From Tenodera sinensis (lineage: Eukaryota > Arthropoda > Insecta > Mantodea > Mantidae): 64,000 bases of DNA. Where the stretch lies: the NCBI GenBank assembly GCA_030765045.1, contig CM060969.1, positions 59,316,716 to 59,380,715 of the forward strand. The letters run 5' to 3'. The translations under genes and the position numbers were made by a program. Position 1 is the first letter of the stretch, and each line of letters begins with the position of its first letter. Below are positions 56,731 through 64,000 of this stretch, piece after piece. Under the pieces are notes generated by a model. The model was not told where the DNA came from and ran no database searches. It saw only the letters and a list, made by a program, of their open reading frames with translations.

Positions 56731-57990
56731 TGAGTTAATTAATAACACTGAACAACACATACAAAATATTTTTCCGGGACGCGTTTCGAAGGTTAACTTT
56801 CCTCCATTATCAACCGGACAATAACTGGGTTTCCATGGTGTTTCATGGTGCGGATGGTGATGCTTCTTCTGATGTTTCTTCTGGTAAGGATTAATTAAAC
56901 CTTCTTATAAGGTTAATTAAACAATTACAACAACACTGTTTTCAAACATCTATGAAAGGAAGATAGATATAGGTAAATTCTAAATGAAGATACATCAACA
57001 ACTATGCACAAAAAAACAGCAGTTTCAAAAACAAAAAATGAAGTCATATTAATGCTCATGTTTAATAAGATTTTAAAAAGCAATTACACTTTAATATATG
57101 TATTATTTTTGGTATGAGTTTATAAACGAATGCATTAAGAGAAAGAACTGAAATCTTAGATTGTTTCACATGGCATTCATAATTTAGCAAAACATTTAAA
57201 CGTGAGACAGTGTCAGCAACCAACAATATGCAAATTATACACAATGTATATAAAATTCTATCCAAAGTAGCTTCTGCTTAATCTAATCAGGCTCCCCTGA
57301 AACAAACATCAGGAAATAGCGCAAATAATTTGTCAGTATTTCATATAGTTAATTTGAGTACGTTATCAAGTTCCCTTGTAATTAAAATTAGTTTGGTGAA
57401 TTTCCTACTCTTAGTGTGTATTCTATAGTACTACTGATCAAAACAACACATTTTATATCCTTTCCTATCTTTTCCTTGTTGGAGTAAATCGTATTCTTTT
57501 CCCAAAACTGATCAGTTCAAAACATTAAAATCCATCGCAAATTTCTGAAGTTTCTAAGCCTGCTTGACACAGCGCAGATTTGTTTCTATACTGTTAGTGT
57601 GACTTGTTATTGTTGATTTATTTTGTTGTGATGGCATGTGTATGCACCCTGGGTGTTTGAACCTGACGGACGGTGATATAAAAATCTGTAGCACTGCTTC
57701 CTTAAGAAGGGAAATGTCACAAGTTTAAGGTCAATGATTACACTTTTACAGCTAAAATTACATTCCTGGACCATGTAAAAACTTTGTGTTTACATCTTTG
57801 CTGCTGTTTTAATTCAACGCAGAACTAAATACAATTGTACCATCAACTGTATGACTGTTGAAAGAAAACAGTTTTCACTGCTCCGATTATACTTTAACAT
57901 CTTCCTTTCTTAGAAGTTTGAAAACAGAGGTGTTATAATCAATTTAATCTAAAAGGTGAGTCAATAACAGTAAATAACACTTACAATTAT
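56731..57990 (-). mobile_element. PLE-like non-coding fragment with near-direct flanking repeats
   Basis: The related words aaaaggtgagttaattaataac (56727) and aaaaggtgagtcaataacag (57951) flank 1.2 kb without coding. Near the left end is a hammerhead-like core (56784-56813). Class assignment is weak. Confidence 0.3.
56784..56813 (-). ncRNA. hammerhead-like core (degenerate)
   Basis: The minus strand reads TTGATAA, stem GGAGG/CCTTC, then GAAACGCGTC. The first box is off consensus. Confidence 0.35.
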
Positions 57991-58737
57991 AGATTAAATA
58001 CTTTAACATGTTTATACAAATTACAAAACCAAATGAATAATTTGAATAATTTGGTTTTTTACAGGATACTAAGGTTTAACAATTGATGGTGCAAAGCATT
58101 CTGTTGGCCCACCATGGATAGTGTAGCGTATTGACCAAAACCCAATTTTCATCACAAATATTTACATTAAGGAATGTTGGGTGCCTTGATAAATAACATC
58201 AGTATATTATCATTGTTTTAAGATCATTATCTTGCCTCCTGAAACTCTAAAAACCATACAAATAATCTTTGTTTAAACCCCCCTGAGAAACCAAACGACC
58301 TATTGTAGAAGGGACATAAGTAAGGTAGGGGAAGGTGGGGAAAGTGGTATTGCCAACATATGAAATGCAGGAACTATGTCAGCAACCTATGCAGGAAATG
58401 GTATGTGTGCTTCTGTGTCAAGTGCCAATGTTGGCAACATCTGGACAGGAGAGGGAAGGGATATGGCAGAGAGGAAAGCTCCCTGAAGAGTGTGTAGATA
58501 ATTTCATTCAACTGCTTCACTTTCTGCACCTTGCTTCAATAAAATGCAATTTACAAACATTTACAGAAATAAATTGCATATTATAAGTGTCAATTATTAT
58601 TGCTAAAGGTGTATTAATACTTGTGCAATAAAACAGTGCAATATAGTGTAGAAGGTGTGGGAAAATATATTTGAAGTGTTTTGGTCAATATGCTACATTA
58701 GCCTCCATCACTAACTATAACATATCCTGATTATTTA
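57991..58737. other. intergenic, nothing recognised
   Basis: No element or gene identified. Confidence 0.35.
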
Positions 58738-58858
58738 TTTATGCCAACAAACTTACTGTTGGTGTTTTTAAACACACAAGCTGTGTGTGGGCAATGTTTG
58801 AGAGGTAGAACTGTGGCACTGAATTTTTCAGTTCCAGTTCTACCTCTTATAAAATATC
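58738..58858 (+). mobile_element. SINE-related fragment
   Basis: The atgccaacaaacttactgtt module (as at 17415) is followed by gagaggtagaactgtggc and the SINE tail agttccagttctacctct. The tRNA head is missing. Confidence 0.6.
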
Positions 58859-59051
58859 CTGTTATTTTTAATAAACTCTTTCCATTCTCAGCAGCTACTG
58901 TATGTTCATTGCTCAGTAACTCAATATCCTCTAATTTTACAAATGCAACATTGTAGTTTCACCTTTCACCATAAGCTTGCTTCTTTATTTCAATATTTTT
59001 ACTTAATCTCATCTCAATGGTTCTTCAAAGAAATTATGTTTTGTGTAAAGA

Positions 59052-59690
59052 TATTATTATGAGCTAATAATTGCTTCTCGGGTGATCAGCCACGTCAAAT
59101 TTATAAAATTTGAGCTTTCGGCCATTTTATTCTCCATGACCTTCATCAGGAACATAAACATGCTGGTATATATACACCAACAAGGAGGGTGGAGCCAGAT
59201 AGGCCTTGGCCAATGAGCGTGCTGAGCCCAGTGATTGGGCAGCTTGCTTAAGGTGGGGTGGGCCTCCTTGGATCGGGTTCTCCCGTACTGCCAGTCAGTC
59301 ATTCTGATCTGCTTGAATTGTCTATGTTGATATGTTTGATGGCTGGTGCCCAAGCCATCCTTAATTTTCATCCAGAGTCTCTGTTAAAATTTGATGGATG
59401 TAATTTGATTTCTATGGATTCCTTGATGAGTCGATCAAGTACTGAAGAATTACCTAGATGTAGGTAATTGTGTATTTGTTGGAGCAGTCAAGAACTTTTA
59501 TGCCATCAAACTTTATTCTGTGTACATTATCAATGCTGTACTGTGCCAGAGCTATTTTTTTAGGTTGCAGGAGTCTGAAGGTTCCTTTATGTTCCTCGCA
59601 TTTCTACTCAATAGTCTGTCCGGTTTGGCCAACGTATACCTTTCCACATTCGCATGGTATACTGTAGACTCCCAGAACCTTGAGTTCTAA
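59052..59690 (-). pseudogene. Penelope-like element D: GIY-YIG end and 3' terminus
   Basis: The minus strand from 59690 reads GVYSIPCECGKVYVGQTGQT, KCEEHKGTFRLLQPKKIALA and KFDGIKVLDCSNK, then a C-terminal tail and the terminal motif at 59116-59149. One stop interrupts the nuclease. The RT domain is absent. It is close to PLE C in sequence. Confidence 0.8.
59116..59149 (-). ncRNA. hammerhead-like core, PLE D end
   Basis: The minus strand reads CTGATGA, stem GGTCAT/ATGGCC with a 10-nt loop, then GAAAGCTC. Against PLE E (GGCCAT/ATGGCT) both sides of the stem changed while pairing was kept. Confidence 0.55.
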
Positions 59691-59928
59691 ACACCAAACA
59701 TCAGAAACTCATATCCGCACCATATCAATGTGGAAAAAACGTGAAAATCATACAGAAACCTGTACTTCGGTGTCAACATTGGTTAATGAAATCACACTCG
59801 AGAAACAAGTTACTATGTTAAATTATGAATACAGTTTTTGGCGGTTAATGAGCTGACTCTGTGTGGCAATTATAATATCTGAGGGAACCGAAAGGAGTCT
59901 ATTCTTAAATTGTTTTGATACACCTTAA

Positions 59929-60886
59929 CAGTGGTGGCTCATGACTTGTCACAGTGGGTGTGCAGTACATTACATCCTCTCCACCTTTACTCCCTTTCTT
60001 TCTCTACCACCCACCACACAATTCTAATTCTAAATTCATATGGGCAATTGAGCTCTTATGTTTTGCTATTTTTTGTTTTAAATGATCAATATCACAAGAT
60101 GTATTATTTGTCCAGACACCATTTCTCTCACTCACAAACAATAAGAACGGAAAACAGCTTCTCTTATAAAAATAAACCCAAAAGAATTATCTCCTTTAGT
60201 TTTGCCATGTTATTCATTTCCACACTTTCATAGATTTAAATTTCCCGCTATGTGCACACACAACTGCATGCAACTTGCTGCCAGAATACAAATATAACAA
60301 ACAGTAATAAAGACTAACAAAATAACTATTCCAAACTGAAGTATTGGCCTTAGTAAATTACGACATGAATAATTATATGCATTTATAATCGTTTAATAAG
60401 ACTAGATGTAGGTAATTGTATTTATAACATTAATATAATATAGAAGATGGCTACATTATATTTAGAACTGTCAAGTTGGCTGCTTAGTAGGTTCTGCGGC
60501 TCTGCTAAACGGGAGGGAAATGCTTGTAGCAAGAAAAACGGAGGGACTTGTACGAGAATGTAGTGCGCTTGCACGGCAAGAATCGCATGTGTTGGCCTTG
60601 TCAATTATGGTGCCTTAACTCGCTGTACTCTTAAATGCAAGCTTTGCACTGCTCCCCGCGTACCCCTCGCCTAAAAGCTAACTTTGCCAGTCGCAAAATC
60701 GGGCTTATGCATCTCAGCTTAACTGAGTGAGTTGTCATTTGGTAAAGAGGGCGCGGGAGAATTAAACGAGCAAATTCATACATGTACAAGAAAGTTGGAC
60801 ATTTGACTTTCTCATATGCATGTCTATACATATTCGCATGCAGAAAAAATTAATGGGTGTACAGTTACGAGTAGGAACCGCCACTG
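59929..60886. mobile_element. non-autonomous hAT-type element, 958 bp
   Basis: Ends CAGTGGTGGCTC and, inverted, CAGTGGCGGTTCC are flanked by accttaa on both sides (59922-59928, 60887-60893), one short of the usual 8 bp. No transposase was recognised inside. It is inserted directly at the edge of the hAT fragment that follows. Confidence 0.75.
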
Positions 60887-61312
60887 ACCTTAAAGAAGAT
60901 AAAAATATTTTGGAATGTTTAACATACCTACCTAAAAATACAACATATACTTCTCCTGACTGTTATAATCATAGACTAAACTTAGTAGATGTTAAAACAG
61001 CATTTGAAATACCTGAAGACACTTTTATTTTACCAATGTGCTATGTTGCACAATTTCTTTCAGCAAGGCAAAATTGCATCCTTATATGAAGGCAGAGCCA
61101 TAGTGCATCTTCTAGAACAGCATTGGAGTGGGCATCTAGCAATTACTAAAGTAATTTTATCAAACTATGAAGAAGTACTTAGAGTGCTAAATGTCATAGG
61201 AAGAGAACACTTCAATGTAGAAAACATAGACAAAAGTGTTGGTTTGAAGACTTCAATTTCGCTTTCTGTTAGATTTCAACAAGAAACTACATGGATTGCT
61301 GGAACCAGCTGA
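60887..61312 (+). pseudogene. ZMYM1-like hAT transposase fragment
   Basis: The plus strand reads ECLTYLPKNTTYTSPDCYNH, RLNLVDVKTAFEIPEDTF and, after a shift, LEQHWSGHLAITKVILSNYE and EVLRVLNVI. HRLNLV and HWSGH match the conserved blocks of ZMYM1-type transposases. It is the flank of the insertion at 59929-60886. Confidence 0.55.
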
Positions 61313-61766
61313 TGATACACTGGTCCCAGACTACAAGCTTAACCCTTGGTTACTTGCATGTTTTAATTGCTGTAGTTCTCAGAACAGACTTACAGGTATG
61401 TGGCCTCATGTACCTTCCAAGGAATGCATAAACAGCAACATTTCTCTCTTTCAGTCCTGTGGTTACTGTTATAGTGTGTCCAGTTGAAGTTTTGTTACAG
61501 TGTGTGCTTCTGGGTGACAAGTGTCACCCACACAACCTTTCATGTTGCAGTTTCTGCGAAGTGTTGATATGACATCATGTATGTTTTACCTCTATATTGT
61601 ATATTTAAGCAATGTGTATCTTATATATTACGAATCTAAGTTTTTTTTAACATCAATATTTGCACTATTTTCTCGGTAGCTATTTAATTGTTTTTATTTG
61701 CAAAGCTACAACTTATAACCAGTAGCACACTAGTAGTAGCACCACACTACTACCACCACAAATAAT

Positions 61767-61881
<115 letters not shown>

Positions 61882-61917
61882 TGGTAAAAACAATAACAAC
61901 AAGAACAACAATAATGA

Positions 61918-63946
61918 TAGGGCTCAGAACTTCATGCCCTAAAAACACTGAAATATGCTCTTAAAAATTTGAAAATATGCCAAGAAATATACACTATTTA
62001 ATTAAAGCAATGTCCCTTTGCAGTAGACAAGATGAGTTAGTATAAATAATAAATAAAGTTACCTTATTACTTACCTAGTATTAACTGCTAAATTGTAGTT
62101 CACAACCAACACTTTGCACAAATTTTCAACTGTAAAACATTGTCTGTTGTCTCGCAAAACACTTTTGTAACGTGAAAAACTTCTCTCTACATCACAAGAT
62201 GTTATTGGGGTATATTTAAATGATGTTAACTGCTTCACAGAGATATCTCACATCTGTTTATAACCAGAATTTTTTGAAATTACACAATTAACTTTCTCTT
62301 TCACTTTTTGTCCTATGCTACCAGGAACCGAACTTAATCACATATTGTTTTTTCAAAGACAGTAAGTGATTCATGCAACGGAGATCCTACAGCTTCCAAT
62401 GCCGTTATGGCTGTTGGTAAGAAAGAAAAATGGGCAGATACGAAACTAAGATCCTCTTTTAACCCAGTGCCTGACAGAATATTTTGCCCAGCTTCTATTG
62501 ATGAAACATCTTTCGAGTCCAATGAATTATTTCTATGTGCTTAGTATAATATAAAACTGCATCGACCCATGTTCCCCATCTGCACTGGTGCAGAAGGAAG
62601 TCTGATATTAGGTGCCTCTTGATCTAAACAATTTTTAGGAGATTTAACAAAAATTCTCTTTGTACTGGAGACAAATCTATCTACCAATGGGAAAGAATCA
62701 TGTATTGCCTCAGAAATGCGATCAAGAGCGTGTGCCAAACAAGTTATATGAATTAAGTTAGGAAAAATACCTTCCAAAGTTTGTCCTGATTTTACCATAT
62801 ATGGACCTGCATCAGTAACAAATAAAAGTAACCAGTCGTATTTGATTTCACATGGCCATAGTAATTTCAAAGAATCCATCACAAACTGGGTTACAGTTAC
62901 ATTGTTAGTGGCCAACAAGTCACACACATTAAGAAGTTCATTAAGTCCATTATTAGCAATAGAACACCGCTCAGAATCAGGGGTTTCATCAAAAGAGAAC
63001 TACACAAACTGATCCGCTAATTCATTTTGTATATTTGACAATACAGTATTGTAACAGCAGTGTACTTACTTACTTCAGGCACATGTTGTTGAATGTACTT
63101 TGCAAGAAAGTTTTTAAATGTGGGATTATTAAGTTTGAACACGGGAATATCAGCAGCTAAAAATGCTTGGCACAAGTTGTAGGAAAATTCAGTAACCCTA
63201 CTTCCAAAACTCTCTACTAGCTGTTTTTGAACAAGTTCTTTTTTACGAGGTTTCTAATTAAATTTTCTTTATGTTTTGCTGCGTTTATGTGCTGAACTAT
63301 TTGAAATCTTTTCTCACACACTCCACAAAACAGTACCCTATTATCTGGAGATATTAAATCACCCAAAAACTCTTTTTGTAAATTAATTAATCTAGCACTC
63401 AAAGTTGGTTTTATTTTTAACATTTTATAGGCCTAATTTAATTTGGTAGGAACCAGTTCAAACACTGTTACATTTGAAGACCACAACACAACTACTGGTG
63501 GGCAGGCAAGCATTGCTGTAATCATGCTGCTAAAACATTGACCTGCACTTTATCTTTAATATAAACCTCTCAGATAATGTACTGATTATTCTCTACGCAC
63601 ATACATATAATGAAAGGATGGAAACAGGGCATTCACTGCAGTACAACGTGAGTTAGCAATAATTCTCGTCATCTCGCAAGTTGCATCATGTGCAATACTA
63701 CGAATATGAAACATATCATAGAGATGGAAAAAATAATAAAAAAACTATAAAATCATTAAAATGTGCAATATAGGGGCATCATGTGCAGTATTACCAATAT
63801 GAAAAATACTATCCAGATGGAAAAAAATAAAAAACCATAAAAATCATTAAAATATGCAATATAGGGGATAAAATATTAAAATATAATGCATTTATCAAAA
63901 TCAAGAAAATATGCAGTTATATGCACCATAAAATCATGTCCAAATA
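61918..63946 (-). pseudogene. hAT transposon with CGGBP1-like transposase, copy B
   Basis: The minus strand starts near 63423 with LKIKPTLSARLINLQKEFLG and a BED-like zinc finger, LFCGVCEKRFQIVQHINAAK followed by H. Middle pieces are near 63160 and 62927-62541 (LLFVTDAGPYMVKSGQTLEG, HITCLAHALDRISEAI, RIFVKSPKN). The last piece is at 62522-62334 (AGQNILSGTGLKEDL, LPTAITALEAVGSPLHES). It is co-linear with copy A at 25458-27345 and retains about 175 bp missing there. It is inactive through stops and shifts. The 3' end repeats ATATGCA words. Confidence 0.82.
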
Positions 63947-64000
63947 ACTGAAAATTCCATAATTCGTACACATAATGTACAAGCATACATTTGTAACCCC

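Overview
The window looks like insect genomic DNA: AT-rich, few genes, very long introns and dense transposons. I infer a large-genome insect, possibly Polyneoptera such as a cockroach or termite; the sequence does not prove the order. One host gene is clear. Three plus-strand exons (5126-5322, 17918-18126, 46673-46818) with consensus splice sites and matching phases encode the C2B domain and C-terminus of a synaptotagmin-like protein of the Bitesize/granuphilin family. They are split by introns of 12.6 kb and 28.5 kb, and a 3' UTR follows to about 48.1 kb. A second possible gene piece is a minus-strand exon with a Psq-type helix-turn-helix at 54776-54923.

Almost everything else is mobile DNA. 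Region 0.6-4.3 kb is a Penelope-like element (PLE) in two head-to-head arms. 8.4-12.8 kb is a nearly full-length RNase H-bearing LINE carrying a solo LTR. 13.1-17.1 kb holds a PLE, LINE scraps and a large AAT microsatellite. 18.5-23.8 kb holds a Jockey-type LINE, a PLE 3' end, a short hAT with a perfect 8-bp target duplication and a LINE-derived element. 24-29.3 kb holds a LINE endonuclease fragment, a hAT and another PLE. 29.4-41.9 kb is a nested tower: a hAT transposon is split by a Ty3/gypsy-like element, which is split in turn by a LINE and by a short LTR element; a LINE-derived element also sits in the hAT. Most levels are dated relative to each other by target-site duplications. 42.4-46.3 kb holds a LINE with a solo LTR, a hAT scrap and a PLE. 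49.8-53.6 kb holds a DDE-like transposase and a second hAT. 54-64 kb holds SINE copies, MITEs, PLE ends and hAT copies.

The most interesting signals are: (1) the multi-level nested tower in the last Bitesize intron; (2) hammerhead-ribozyme-like cores (CUGANGA, a stem with compensatory changes, then GAAA) at the ends of several unrelated PLE families; (3) short-spacer inverted duplications inside retroelement coding sequence; (4) a 2.1-kb non-autonomous LTR element with a perfect tRNA-Leu-like primer site; (5) LINE derivatives that appear to keep only the 5' UTR and 3' end. No CRISPR, operon or bacterial feature is present.
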